Assembly: GCF_010015445.1 (NCBI RefSeq)
Contig: NC_053116.1
Span: 3,074,068 to 3,138,067 of the forward strand
From: Perca fluviatilis
Lineage: Eukaryota; Chordata; Actinopteri; Perciformes; Percidae
DNA length: 64,000 bases
Direction of reading: 5' to 3'
Part shown: piece after piece, positions 45,640 through 55,747 of the stretch
Numbering within the stretch: position 1 is the first letter of the stretch
How the letters are laid out: every line of letters begins with the position of its first letter
Position numbers and translations under genes: made by a program
The notes under the pieces: model-generated
Seen by the model: only the letters and a program-made list of their open reading frames with translations
Told to the model about the DNA's origin: nothing
The model's database searches: none

Positions 45640-45720
45640 GAGTGTCAGGGCCTTAACAATCACAAAGTTTGTGGTTCGATCCCAGGCCCTGCAGTCCAAT
45701 CTCAAAGTGTATGAATGTGA
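45640..45720 (+). repeat. tRNA-derived SINE fragment
   Basis: GTGGTTCGATCCCAGGCCC is a B-box with the usual fish SINE continuation (TGCAGTCCAATCTCAAAGTG). The A-box half is decayed. Confidence 0.5.
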
Positions 45721-46375
45721 GTGAAAGGACTAGAAAAGGGCAATGGAAATGCAGTCCATTTACATCCTTCTGTTGGCCGAGAAAAGGTTTGAACTCGCAA
45801 ATTGCCGCTTTGTTTTGGAAGACTGGCTGCCAAAAATCGCCACTTACGACCTAATTAATTAGCATGAGGTAAACGCTGTCTAACGGACATGTAGACAACA
45901 GAGGAACAGCAGAAATTAGCTGCAGCTTTACCAAAATTAAGGCTGAACAGAACCATTTTGGTACAAACATTTACTCGCCATGTGGCAGATAGCCCACTGA
46001 GACTTGCTTGCCAAACAGAAAATGTGACCGCATTTGGAAACTGGTGAGTGTTAATTTCAGACCCTGCATATGGCTCTGTGGCCTACCTGCGCTCAGTCCA
46101 ACGTACAACTGTCTTCCCGCATGGCCAGATCATGCATAGTCCCAACACAGTTATTTATTTTCCCGATTAGAACTGTAGCAGCACTAACTGGGGCTCAGCA
46201 CACACACAAACGTTCTCCCAGCCATGAATGCTGTGTGGACTAGCCAGACCTTCATGCCCAGTGCACTCCTAAAATAAAATAAAAAACCAGGCTCTCTTGA
46301 ACTTTTATGCTCTTGACTTCTGCAGATTTTTTACCCCTTTCTTTCCCCTAAAAACCCTGTTAACGTTGTTCCTAC
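45721..46375. other. ZNF intron, nothing identified
   Basis: Intron of the minus-strand ZNF gene. No element or gene that I can name. Confidence 0.4.
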
Positions 46376-46603
46376 CTTCCTCTTCATCATCTTCACTCTT
46401 CACAGGGACAGGAGTGAATGGGAACTTGGTGATATCAGCCTCCTCCAGCCCTTGAAGCTGCTCTCCCTCCTGACTGCTCCACAGTTCCTCCTGTTCCTCT
46501 TTAATGTGTGGGGGGGGCTCTGGCTCCTGCTGGTCCACACTGGAGCTACACTTCTGCTGCTCAGGGGGAACCTCTTTTTTAACCACCAACAGCTGCTGCA
46601 CAT
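46376..46603 (-). CDS. C2H2 zinc-finger protein, acidic cassette exon 3
   Basis: A 228-nt exon (76 codons) bounded by an acceptor TTTTCTGTAG and a donor GTAGGA, both on the minus strand, in phase 1 at both sides. It encodes VQQLLVVKKEVPPEQQ, PHIKEEQEELW, EADITKFPFTPVPVKSEDD and ends EEE plus one base. It is a near copy of the start of the large last exon. Because it is a multiple of three with equal phases, inclusion or skipping leaves the frame intact. It has no stop. It could be a genuine alternative exon or a duplicated relic that still happens to have good splice sites. Confidence 0.6.
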
Positions 46604-46725
46604 CTACAGAAAACACAGAGAGAGAGAGAGCATCAATAGTACACAGTCTCTTTTCAAATCTCTTTACGTGGTAAAAAAACTGGTATTTCATTTCACCTGA
46701 GGCTTATCTCATTCTTATTTAATTT

Positions 46726-46893
46726 TCTGGTCTGGCTGGAATCCTACTTAAAGAACAGGGACTACTTTGTGTCTATAGATAAACATCTGAGCGGACAAAA
46801 ATGAAATGCGGAGTTCTTCAAGGCTCCATTCTGGGGCCTCTTCTGTTTAACATCTACATGCTTCCACTGGCTCAGATAACAGAAGACAGTTGA
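46726..46893 (+). pseudogene. L2-type reverse transcriptase fragment
   Basis: Reads WLESYLKNRDYFVSI, then after a one-base loss CGVLQGSILGPLLFNIYMLP. These correspond to adjacent blocks of L2-type LINE reverse transcriptase (W...YL.NR, GVPQGSxLGPLLFxIY), with Pro changed to Leu. It is only about 165 bp and lies in the ZNF intron between the two acidic exons, in the opposite orientation to the gene. Confidence 0.75.
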
Positions 46894-47002
46894 ACTGATT
46901 ATTTGTCTATAAGCGTTAACGTTTGCTGTGTGATTACATCAACACACAATCACATGACTTCTCAAACCTGATGGAGGCACTTCTTCAAAACGTCACCATT
47001 AC

Positions 47003-47281
47003 CTTCTGTTTCCATGTGTTGAGTTTGTCTCTGATGAAGCTGTGAGGACTGAGCTTCCTCTTCATCATCTTCACTCTTCACAGGGACAGGAGTGAATGGG
47101 AACTTGGTGATATCAGCCTCCTCCAGCCGTTGAAGCTGCTCTCCCTCCTGACTGCTCCACAGTTCCTCCTGTTCCTCTTTAATGTGTGGGGGGGGCTCTG
47201 GCTCCTGCTGGTCCACACTGGCGCTACACTCCTGCTGCTCCTCTTCACCAACAATCACTTCCAGAACATCTTGAGGTAAAG
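47003..47281 (-). CDS. C2H2 zinc-finger protein, acidic cassette exon 2
   Basis: A 279-nt exon (93 codons) with the acceptor GTGTTTCAG and the donor GTAATG, phase 1 at both ends. It encodes ALPQDVLEVIVGEEEQQ, PHIKEEQEELW, EADITKFPFTPVPVKSEDD and QSSQLHQRQTQHMETE. The start (LPQDVLEVIVGEEEQQ) is the variant also seen in the gene copy at 55748-56415, while exons 3 and 4 start with the DVQQLLVVK variant. Open throughout and joinable to exons 1, 3 or 4 in frame. Function is probably regulatory protein contact, inferred from acidity and SUMO-like sites. Confidence 0.65.
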
Positions 47282-47990
47282 CTGAAACACAGACAGTGTG
47301 AATATTTCTACAATTTAGCATCTACAATTCCATTAAACGTGGCAAAATCCAACACTGAAAATTATTCAGCAACAATGTTAAGAAGACGGTTCCTCAAATT
47401 GAAGGATATGTTGATTTTGTTTGTCTTCAATGACTGTAGACTAAATATATCTGAGTTTTTGTTAGTAGTTAACACGCTTCTATTGTGAGTCCGAAGGAAG
47501 CGTAGCTCTAAGACGAAGCCCAGGGTTCACCACAAACCTGTTGAAGTTTCTAAAGGCTGCTTTAGGCTGCATTCACACGTCCTGCATTGCTACTTCGGAG
47601 TAGATTCAACACCAGGGCCGGTTCTAGCCTGCTATATTAGGGTGGGCAGGTAGAAGAAATAGCTAATAATAATGCTTATTAACTCAATGCGCACACACAC
47701 AGACACACACACACTTAAACTATGCGTGATGCGCACACAGTGGCTGCTCCAGCCATCTCTTTTACGAGTGAGTGTTGGAGAGAGAGGGAAAGAGAGAGAG
47801 GGAGGTGCGTTTGCTGATGAGTATGAAGTAGCAGTAAAGTTGTAAAGAGTTGTGTAAAGACGGGGTCGAGGCTGCCCACCCAATCACAAGTTAGAAACGC
47901 TGCTGGTATTTTGTGTGCTATTTTTTCCATTGGCTGAATACATTTTATAAACTTCTGATTGTGGGCAAGACGCACGTTTGGGTAAACTGA
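47282..47990. other. ZNF intron with repeat fragments
   Basis: A hAT-like end CAGGGCCGGTTCTAG lies near 47611; its partner was not found. CA and GA simple repeats occur at 47690-47810. Confidence 0.35.
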
Positions 47991-47994
47991 CCGG

Positions 47995-48589
47995 GGATTT
48001 CCACTGGATGCGTAACAGCTGCGGACCGGCTCCGCTGCGTGTCTGCTGCGTGCTCCGCCGTCCGTCAATACCCACCGGGTCCGGATTTGTTGCGGAACGG
48101 CTGCGGCCGTAACTGACAGCTGTAGTCACAAGGACCCACAAGTTCTCGCGAATTCAGGTAGAATAGAACCACAAAACCAACAACAGTTTGTTTCCATCCA
48201 GAGGAGTAGAGGGGAAACGACTCTGAGCTGTGTTTTCAAGGTGTAGTTCAGGGAAATATGATCTGCCGTGAGCACGGTGTATTTTATTTTGAAAATTAAC
48301 CGGATATTTATTTTGTTTCTGTGCTCGACTTCCTGTCCCGCACTATCTGCCGTGTGCTGAATTGCTGCGGAGCTCTCCGTCGTCCGTCAAAAATAGAAGC
48401 TCTGCGTATCTGCTCCGGAGGGCTGCGGACTGACGGAACTGGGACGGAGTCGGGACGCAGACGTTCCGCAGTCTGTGGAAATACACAGATTGACTTTAAT
48501 GGAAACCTAATGACTCAGTCGACGTTCCGCAGACGTTCCGTAGACGTTCCGCAGACGTTCCGCAGACGTTCCGCATCCAGTGGAAATTG
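47995..48589. mobile_element. Inverted-repeat element with internal 11-bp array
   Basis: Ends GGATTTCCACTGGATGCG and (reversed) CAATTTCCACTGGATGCGG, flanked by CCGG at 47991-47994 and 48590-48593. Subterminal regions are rich in GCTGCGGA/TCCGCAG. No coding region. Confidence 0.65.
48521..48575. repeat. Five 11-bp tandem units GACGTTCCGCA
   Basis: Five consecutive copies, one with T for C (GACGTTCCGTA), directly inside the right terminus of the element 47995-48589. Confidence 0.95.
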
Positions 48590-48593
48590 CCGG

Positions 48594-49075
48594 TAAGCCC
48601 CATGTCCCCAAGCTGGCGCTGGCCCCGGGCAACACAGAACCAGAAATCGGCAAGCCAAATGAACAGGAGCACTTCATCTGCTGGCCAACATTTACTCCTT
48701 TACATGTGCATATATACAGGGACAGTGAGACGACTATGTTTACATGCTCAATTATATTACACTATCATTCTGAATATGACAATATTATACATTTGATACG
48801 GGTCATGTGAACAACATATTCTGTTTGGATGTTCAGAATAAGGTCCATTACCGAATTTAGAATTTTCTGATTAAGATGTGTGCGATACATCGATAATATT
48901 CAGGATTTAGAAGCATTCTTTGGAGATGTATACACACATTCAGAACGTGCGTCTCCATCAGGGTTTTTACTGCAGAATGAAAGAGGGATGCTGTTATCAC
49001 ACGCTCCAACACATCCTGCACCGCTGGGAAACTTTAAAAAAAACATCCTGTTTTACAAGACTGCATGTAAACGGG
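48594..49075. other. ZNF intron, repeat-like but unnamed
   Basis: Contains TTTACATGCTCAATTATATT and similar phrases typical of an old DNA element, and GTAAACGGG, which serves as target for the next element. No gene. Confidence 0.35.
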
Positions 49076-49462
49076 TAGCCTGGAAATCCAGACCCAAATC
49101 CGAAAGATTAAGGGTCTGGCACTGAGTAATTAAAATGGCCCAACTCGAGGGGCGGCACCAAGCACGCATTTAAAAATCTCACTGCACGCAATTGGATAAG
49201 ACTACGACCAATCATAACAATACACAGGGTGACGTATCCAGGGCGTATACCCATACGCTTAGCTACCAGCGGAGCTAACTGGTAAATTAAACTGTCGTCA
49301 TGTGTTTAGCTCGCCTCTGGCCCACCTATATCAGATACACAAATGTGATTGGTGCAGCTCAGCTACAAGAGCATAGTTAATGAGCATCATTAGTCAATGC
49401 CAGAGTGACTTGCTGAGCAAATTCAAATTGTGCTCTCGCGAGAACTCTGGATTTCCAGGGTA
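49076..49462. mobile_element. 387-bp element with 9-bp target duplication
   Basis: Ends TAGCCTGGAAATCCAGA and TCTGGATTTCCAGGGTA. A perfect 9-bp duplication GTAAACGGG is at 49067-49075 and 49463-49471. Nine bases suggests a Mutator-like superfamily, but no transposase is present. Confidence 0.8.
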
Positions 49463-49498
49463 GTAAACGGGAACATCGGAGGATAACTTCTAGGTTAC

Positions 49499-50393
49499 TA
49501 GTGGTGCAACGGATCGTCATTAATCCGTTCCAATAAATATCTTCGGTTCGGCACACACGTGATCCGCGGATTGATTTCTGAAAAAAAAAAGTTGTGCGCA
49601 TGTTCAGTCCACACACAGTGTGGTCATGGTGAGTGGAGGAACGGAGGAGCTTGAACGCCCCGCGTCATTTAAATCCCCTGTAAGGGAGCATTTTGGCTTC
49701 CCTGTCAAATATAATGATGAAGGAAAGAGGTTAGTGGATAAAACTGTGACGGTGTGTAGGCACTGTGGAACAAGAAAGCCATATGACAGCGGAAACACAT
49801 CAAGCATGGCCACGCATTTGAAGCGACATCACCCCGGTGTTTCACTGACAGGAGTGAAAACGAAAGCTGCTCAACAACCTCTTATCACCGCGGCATTTAA
49901 GCAGCCCCTTGTTGCACAATCAGACCGGGCTAAAGCCATCACAAACGCTATCGGTGTGTTTATAGGTGCAGACATGAGGCCATATTCGGTTGTGCAAAAC
50001 GAGGGCTTTAAACACATGCTGAAAGTGCTTGAGCAACGTTACGACATCCATGTGAACGGAGAGCTATGTGACGATAACCGCTCACTTTATAACAGCACAC
50101 TGGGAGATGGGAAGTCCGGTGCTGCAGACACGCCCCCTCTACGAGTCACACAAGCACTCATCTTGCGCAGGTACTGACACAAGCAGTGGAGGAATGGAAG
50201 ATAAAGAGGCCCAGTACTAGTAATATCCCAGTCACAACTGATAATGCCAAAAATCAAATAAATGCAGTGAGTGAGGCAGGATTTTTTATTTGTCTTGTCT
50301 TTTTTTTTTTGCTGATCCAAAAAATGATCCGATCCGTGACTCTGATCCGAGAAACGATCCGAATCGTGAGTTTTTTGATCCGTTGCACCCCTA
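49499..50393 (+). mobile_element. hAT element D, internally deleted
   Basis: Ends TAGTGGTGCAACGGATCG and GATCCGTTGCACCCCTA, with the perfect 8-bp duplication TAGGTTAC (49491-49498 and 50394-50401). Repeated GATCCG motifs lie inside both ends. It carries the start of a BED-finger transposase. Confidence 0.93.
49626..50260 (+). pseudogene. BED-finger hAT transposase, internally deleted
   Basis: Starts around MVSGGTEELERPASF (49626). The BED finger is clear: VREHFGFPV, CRHCGTRKPY and MATHLKRHHP. It is followed by QQPLITAAFKQPLVAQSDRA and DMRPYSVVQNEGFKHMLKVL. It then jumps to an unrelated-looking stretch (from about YDIHVNG) and, in another frame, to VEEWKIKRPSTSN and PVTTDNAKNQINAV, the block with the second catalytic Asp. 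Everything between and after is deleted, leaving about 210 of an expected 650 or more residues. Not functional by itself. Confidence 0.88.
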
Positions 50394-50401
50394 TAGGTTA
50401 C

Positions 50402-50801
50402 ATTGACAAAAACTGAGCTGCAAAATACACAGCCACGCACACATACTTACAGACTTTGTTGTGATTTGATGCTTGTTATGTCAGTTAATGAGCTTTGTGT
50501 GCAGGATTAATAATGCCCTAGGGAAGATTTCAGCTGTTTCTGTTGTTTTAACGCATGGATATTTTTAGATATTTCCAACATTTTGGCTTTTTTTCCCCCA
50601 ACATTTTGTCGTTTTCAGCAATTGTGACCATTTAATTTCAGATTTTGTTGCTTATTTTGACTTTTTTGTCTCTTTTTCTACATTTGTTGTTTTCAACTTT
50701 TGTCACTTTTTTATTAATATTTTTTGGCACTTCTTTCGAGGTTTTTGGACACATTATTTTTGTTTATGATTTTTTTTTCCGTTTCATTGCTCAAAGATTA
50801 A
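50402..50801. other. ZNF intron 1, T-rich repeat-like
   Basis: 50560-50770 is a T-rich run of phrases such as TTTTGTCACTTTTTTATTAA, like the interior of the piggyBac-like copies, but without their ends. Confidence 0.4.
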
Positions 50802-50972
50802 AGCTTCTATATACATGTATATACACATAGCTTCTATATACATGTATACACACATAGTTTCTATACACATGTATAGACACATAGCTTCTATATACATGTA
50901 TACAGCTTCTATATCCATGTATAGGCTACAAAGATAGATTCTATATGCATGTATACACACACATAGCTTCTA
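50802..50972. repeat. Minisatellite, about 27-bp unit
   Basis: About six units of AGCTTCTATATACATGTATA plus CACACAT, with small length changes (21-30 bp). It ends 24 bp short of the donor of the first ZNF exon, inside intron 1. Confidence 0.9.
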
Positions 50973-50995
50973 TTTAAGATGTAAACGTGTCCCAC

Positions 50996-51035
50996 CTGTC
51001 CCCTGGTCCGCTGACAGCTTCCTCTCAGACTTCAT
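50996..51035 (-). CDS. C2H2 zinc-finger protein, first coding exon
   Basis: On the minus strand ATG at 51035 opens MKSERKLSADQGT plus one base, ending at 50996 before a GTGGGA donor. The phase-1 end fits every downstream acidic exon in this gene (47003-47281, 46376-46603, 33864-35554). With all four exons the coding length is 2238 nt including the stop, an exact multiple of three. The exon is short, as usual for this fish ZNF class. It was chosen because it is the only ATG followed by a consensus donor in the GC-rich promoter-like stretch. An alternative start in an unseen upstream exon is possible. Confidence 0.6.
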
Positions 51036-51540
51036 TTTAAAGTTCCTCGCGGCTCTGCGACCTGTTTCAGGAAATACAAACAACAACACGTTAGCAGGAG
51101 CTAGCTGCTAGCGGCTAACCTTAGCTTTAGCACCGACTCCCTGCGACATTAAAAAAGAAAACAAACCTGCTCTGTGTAGCTTTGTTTCAGCTTTTAAAAC
51201 CACATCCAGAAGCTTGGGACGTTTCTTTCTAAACACTAGCGCGTTTTACTCCGCCGTATTCATACCGATGTGACACATAAACAGTTAACGTTAGTTCCGG
51301 GGACGGACGGTATTACGGGTCGTACCAACAACCTCCGGGCAGACGTTTGTTTACTAATGCAACCGCGAGTTTCTTCTGTTGCCTAGACTCAGGTTTGACT
51401 ATAAAATAAAGAAACACGGGCGTCCAATGCCGGAAACAAGACGGCACTGCACGGCTCTCTTCATTCAACCACAACACAGTTAAAACATTTTATCCACTTC
51501 CGCTTTTCCCGTCACAATAAAAGCTCTATGGTTTACTGTA
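51036..51540 (-). promoter_or_regulatory. 5' UTR and promoter-like region of the ZNF gene
   Basis: GC-richer than its surroundings, with TTCCGGGG and TTCCGCTT-type ETS-like motifs (51296-51303, 51496-51505) and no TATA box near the start. Contains GCTAGCTGCTAGCGGCTAAC, as does the stretch near the orphan exon at 15.9 kb. A promoter role is inferred from position. Confidence 0.4.
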
Positions 51541-51548
51541 ACTTCCTC

Positions 51549-52037
51549 TTAACCCTCCTGTTGTCCTCGGGTCAAATTTGACCCGTTTTCAAAGTTTCTG
51601 TATCAGAAATATAGGTTACTTAAAACCAAATTGCCTCAAAAATAACATGGATGGTTCCATACAACGCATTTTGCAAGTAAAATGAAGGAGTGGCTCACTA
51701 CTCTCATTGAATTGTGGGGGTTTTATTCAACTTTATAGCATTTGTAAAGAAATTGAAATGGTTTCAAAAGTTTCCTGACTAAAACGCTGACATATACCAG
51801 TCTGTGATCCACTCCACATCCTCTGATTTTAATTGTTAGTCAAAATAATTCATAATTTGTGCTTTTTTTAAACTCAGAAAGTAGGTATAAGTTAATATTA
51901 ATGAGGTTTATTGACCATGAATTCCAGAAATAAGTGTAACACTAGTGGTAATAGGTTGGAATGATGTTTGCTAAGAAGATGTAACACAGAATGGGGTGAT
52001 CATTTATACTTTACAGACAAAACAGAAGGAGGGTTAA
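51549..52037 (+). mobile_element. piggyBac-like MITE, about 480 bp
   Basis: TTAA at both edges (51549-51552 and 52034-52037), CCCTCCTGTTGTCCTCGGG at the left and AGAAGGAGGG at the right. The subterminal sequence matches the other piggyBac-like copies. No coding region. Confidence 0.8.
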
Positions 52038-53084
52038 CCTTCAGCTGAGAGGTAACACATTAAAATACCTTACACTTAAACGACATTTAAGCTCTTCTGT
52101 GTTTAAATAAATAATGTTACAGCTGTAACGCTGCTAGAATCAGATATCTAATTAAAATATCAGTAACAGAATGAATACATGACCAAATTATTTTATTAAG
52201 GAAATGATGGAATAGTAACTTGATCAATTGATTGATCGGCAAATGTTTTTTGGGGGGGATTTTGACGGTGTTTTCTGCTATAGGGTTGTGTGGTTGCATA
52301 TTGAGAAACGACAGATTGACAACACTTTGATAATTGGAATTAAAGTGACTGCTTTCTGTCTTCACATGTTGCCGTTAGTGATGTCTGAAGCCGTATGAAG
52401 CTCAGACACAGAGACACCTGCTGGTTTCTAAAACACACAGCAGCTGTTCAACACCATCAAACTTCCCCAGCTGATTACAGACATTAAGACATTTTTTTTC
52501 TATTCAAAGTTCTCTGAAATGTCTGTTTAAATATGTAAATGATGCATTATCTAATGCTACTATAATATATAAAATAATGTTCTTTGTACCAGTCTGAAAG
52601 AAGACATGTTGTGGAATAGAAATAGATTGGAAAATGATCCCACGTTTTAATGTTTAAAAAAAGGATCTTACTCTTTAACAGAAAGGTCGACCTCCTTAGA
52701 AGTCCTTTCCATAATTTTGTCAGACACTTAGAATAATAATCTGAGTCTGTCAGCGGCAAAACAAGCACTTTTGTGAAGGTAAATACAAGCTGCACAATTG
52801 TCCTATTAACTTACATTGTAGCTTGTCGGAAAACTAGTAATCCCTGCGTCTCTACTTAGGTTTGTTTCTAACTGTTTTAACAGTTTGATGACTGGGAATC
52901 CAGTACCCATAGGTGGTTTTCTTTCCGGGTTTGGCTCACGTTATTGTTGTCTAGTTTAGTGTCAAATTGTCATAACACAGACATTGCTGTTTTGGTTAAT
53001 ATTTTATTTGTCATAACACAAACAATGGCAACTTTGCATTTAAAGTAATTTGTGTCAAAGAACTTGCCAATTAAGTGTTGACTG
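52038..53084. other. Intergenic, with one shared segment
   Basis: 52355-52480 is the mirror copy of 24836-24985 (GTGATGTCTGAAGCC ... CAGCTGATTACAGACATTAA). The rest shows no gene or named repeat. Confidence 0.5.
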
Positions 53085-53640
53085 TGCGAGACTTAAGTGT
53101 CTTGCAGCCAAGTCTTTTCCCACACTCAGAGCCCCTTAACAGTTTTTACCCAGCAGTATCAGTCGTACGACTTACCAGGACTTCAGTATTTTTCAGAGAG
53201 TTTAAAGCTGACTTGAGGTTATCTTGTCTCCTTCCAATCATCATCAGTTTCTTGTTTGAAAGGTTTTCTCTAAAAAAGCCAACACATCTATGACTTTTGA
53301 GCGTTGTACGCCAGGCAAATCTTTAGTTACAAACACTGCAGGTCAATCGTTTGTCTCCTGTGGGAGTCATCTTGTGTCTCTTCAGACCTTCATTCCCTTT
53401 GGCCAAATCTGTTCCCAGACTCAGAGCAGCTGAATGTTTTCTTACGTCTTGAATCATGTTTCAGAGAGTTTAAAGCTGACTGAGGTTCTCTGGTCTCCTT
53501 CCAATCAGCACGGTCATCAGTCTCAGGTTCAGAAGAGTCTCCAGTCTGGTCTTTAGTCTCTGGTTGTAAAAGTGGATGTGGATGTGAGTTCCTGGCTGAT
53601 TCTGGTCCTCCATAGTCTTCTCCATCAGCTTCTGTCCAGG
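53085..53640 (-). pseudogene. Decayed ZNF gene copy
   Basis: Minus-strand pieces read EADGEDYGGPESARNSH, ETKDQTGDSSEPETDD, WKETREPQSALNSLKHDS, then a finger start TFSCSESGNRF in which the second Cys is Ser, and beyond frame changes RLTCSVCN, RFAWRTTLKSHRCVG and a last SECGKRLGCKTLKS. It is a scrambled version of the linker-plus-finger unit of the 33864-35554 exon. The upstream end breaks abruptly at about 53640 into unrelated sequence. No open finger remains. Confidence 0.85.
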
Positions 53641-55070
53641 GTTTCACAATCCAGTGGTGCGCACGTTCGCATAAAAGAGGCGGTGATTGCACAGCATGAT
53701 CGATCGCAAACATCTACCGGAGCCACATATTTTACATAAGAAGAGCAAACTATAATTCTACATAAATATGAAGAACACAGACACAGTTTTACAGGCAAAA
53801 CGCAATACAGTCGCGGCTTACTAAAACAGGAAGGAAAGCTGGCAAAAAAATAGCCGACGCTGTAAATGCGTAAATTACAACGCTTATCATCAACCCATCA
53901 GTCAGGCACAAGATCTGACCATAATTACACTTATGGTTTCCATAAACTGTCGTTGCTTTAGCCTATTATATTATCAGTTGCAACCCTGGCAGTGGGAAGC
54001 GATCACGAGAGCAAATAAAAAATATAAATACATAATTCAAGCCGATGTGTGGCATTGGCAACACACGGCTCAACAAGCTGAAAAATAGTCTATACGTAAG
54101 AGCGCTGCTCTCTCTCTCCGCGCACCGAGCTCCACCAGATCTTCTAAGAATGGTGACGCCGTTATCAATCGAGTATTAACTGGTCAGTAGGCGGAGCTTT
54201 TACACCGGTTGATCTCTAATCCCCAACATAAGTTATCACGGTGATTGAACCAGGTAACAAATGATCCACCATCGTGATACACTAAACCCTGGGTTGAACC
54301 TGAAGTTACCACGTTAACGCCAAATCTTGCTTCGTAGTACAGGCCTCTGGTATAGGTGAAAACAACGCTCTGGGTGGTTTGCATTTCTTTGAACCAATCA
54401 CAACGGTCTTGGGCGGCGCTGAGCTCCGGAGGCAGCAACGGTGGCTCTGCTAAATAGTCTCGGGAAGGAACTTGTTTTGGTGGAACATTTGCACCCCGCA
54501 AAAGAAAACGCCACATCCAATATTATATGAAGTTAACTGTTACACAATACAGTAACGTGAACTTATCTGTAAAATTACAAGAAACTAGTGATCTGCTTAT
54601 AACTTAAAATGCTTTCAGATCAACTCTTCTCTGTGCTTGGACCTTAGCCAATGTTTTATCCTTATTCCAACTATTCTTACTAATTCACCTTCTACTTTTT
54701 ACATTGAAGACAGCAATCCAGTTTAGTTAAATATATGTACAAAATAAAATATATACAGTTGTGGTAATGATAAGTGACTTCTGGGAATACAAAACATAAC
54801 TGAGGTGAATAGATAATTAAATAATAGAGAAGCTGTATGGCCCTAATCACAGAACGTGCGTCCGTTAATCACGCGTCAAAAAATGTGTGCTATATAAAGA
54901 AATTTGCGATCTCAGATTAACTCACAAGTTGCAGCTCTGAAATACAGATTCATTGTTACACAGCTTGTTAAACTCTCATCACTCATCTGACAGAAAGTTG
55001 GAATCATCTTTCGGCTCCTTTGTGAATGTTACTGCGTGTGTTTGTTGCTGTCCTGTCCCTTACAGGAAGT
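53641..55070. other. Intergenic; one unexplained frame
   Basis: Apart from the frame at 54184-54516 nothing was identified. 54110-54185 has inverted CTCCGCCTAC-like sequence that may be a repeat end. Confidence 0.35.
54184..54516 (-). CDS. Uncharacterised 110-codon frame
   Basis: An open frame from MWRFLLRGANVPPKQ to NRCKSSAY with balanced composition (PPLLPPELSAAQDRCDWF, TYTRGLYYEARFGVN, GSFVTWFNHRDNLCWG). I do not recognise a family. No paralogue is visible in the window and no clear splice sites bound it. It might be an exon of a host gene or a piece of an unrecognised element; chance openness over 330 bases is also possible. Confidence 0.2.
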   Translation of the reverse strand: MWRFLLRGANVPPKQVPSRDYLAEPPLLPPELSAAQDRCDWFKEMQTTQSVVFTYTRGLYYEARFGVNVVTSGSTQGLVYHDGGSFVTWFNHRDNLCWGLEINRCKSSAY

Positions 55071-55078
55071 TGATCCTT

Positions 55079-55740
55079 TTATATTCCCCAAAACATCTGG
55101 TCTTGGTCAGAAAAACCTGAACAGCTGTTCTTGTGGAGTTTCACGTGACACAATAACTTTTTACTCTCCGAATATCGGCTTCCGCAAAGTGTGCAGCCGA
55201 GCGGCTTGTCCTCCGTGTGAATGATCATGTGCACCTTCAGATTTGGCCTGTTGTTGAATCTTTTCCCACACTGAGAGCAGCTATATTTCATACCATCGAC
55301 AGAGACAGACTAGTCTTCAGTCTCTGGTTGTGAAAGTGTCTGTGGATGTGGTTCTGGTCCTCCACAGTCCTCTCCATCAGCTTCTGATTCCGTGTCTTCA
55401 GCTGCCTCTCTGTTCTCCTCAGTTTGACTCTGACGGCCGACACACTGAGGGTTCCTGAGCTGTTTGTACCAGGTGAAGCTTTGGTCACAAACGCTGCAGC
55501 AGAACAGAATCTTCTTTTTAACCGTGTAAGACTTAAGTGTCTTGCAGCCAAGTCTTTTCCCACACTCAGAGCCCCTTAACAGTTTTTTCCATCGTACGAC
55601 TTACCGGTACTATTTGTCAGAGAGTTTAAAGCTGACAGAGGTTCTCTGGTCTCCTTCCCATCAGCACTGTCACCAGTCTCAGGATCAGTGGATGTGAGTT
55701 CCTGGCTGGTTCTGGTCCTCCACAGTCCTGTCCATCAGCT
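55079..55740 (-). pseudogene. ZNF fragments with a two-finger stretch
   Basis: At 55079-55291 a frame encodes two fingers with complete zinc ligands, YSCSQCGKRF...HMIIH and LGCTLCGSRY...HVKLH, joined by TEDKP in place of TGEKP. Upstream pieces read FCCSVCDQSFTWYKQL and SEADGEDCGGPEPHPQTLSQ, followed by a stop, and further up WKETREPLSALNSL-like sequence (as DGKETREPLSALNSL). Frame changes and stops separate the parts. It looks like a second, more diverged ZNF copy fused head to tail with the one at 55748-56415. The two fingers could be an exon remnant of a longer gene. Confidence 0.7.
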
Positions 55741-55747
55741 TCTGTTT

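Noticed and set aside
45650..45700. tRNA gene from the GGTTCGATCCC box
   Set aside because: No acceptor stem or anticodon arm can be formed. The continuation matches a SINE.
48521..48575. CRISPR-like array
   Set aside because: The 11-bp units are contiguous with no spacers, and the genome is eukaryotic. It is a simple tandem repeat inside a transposon.
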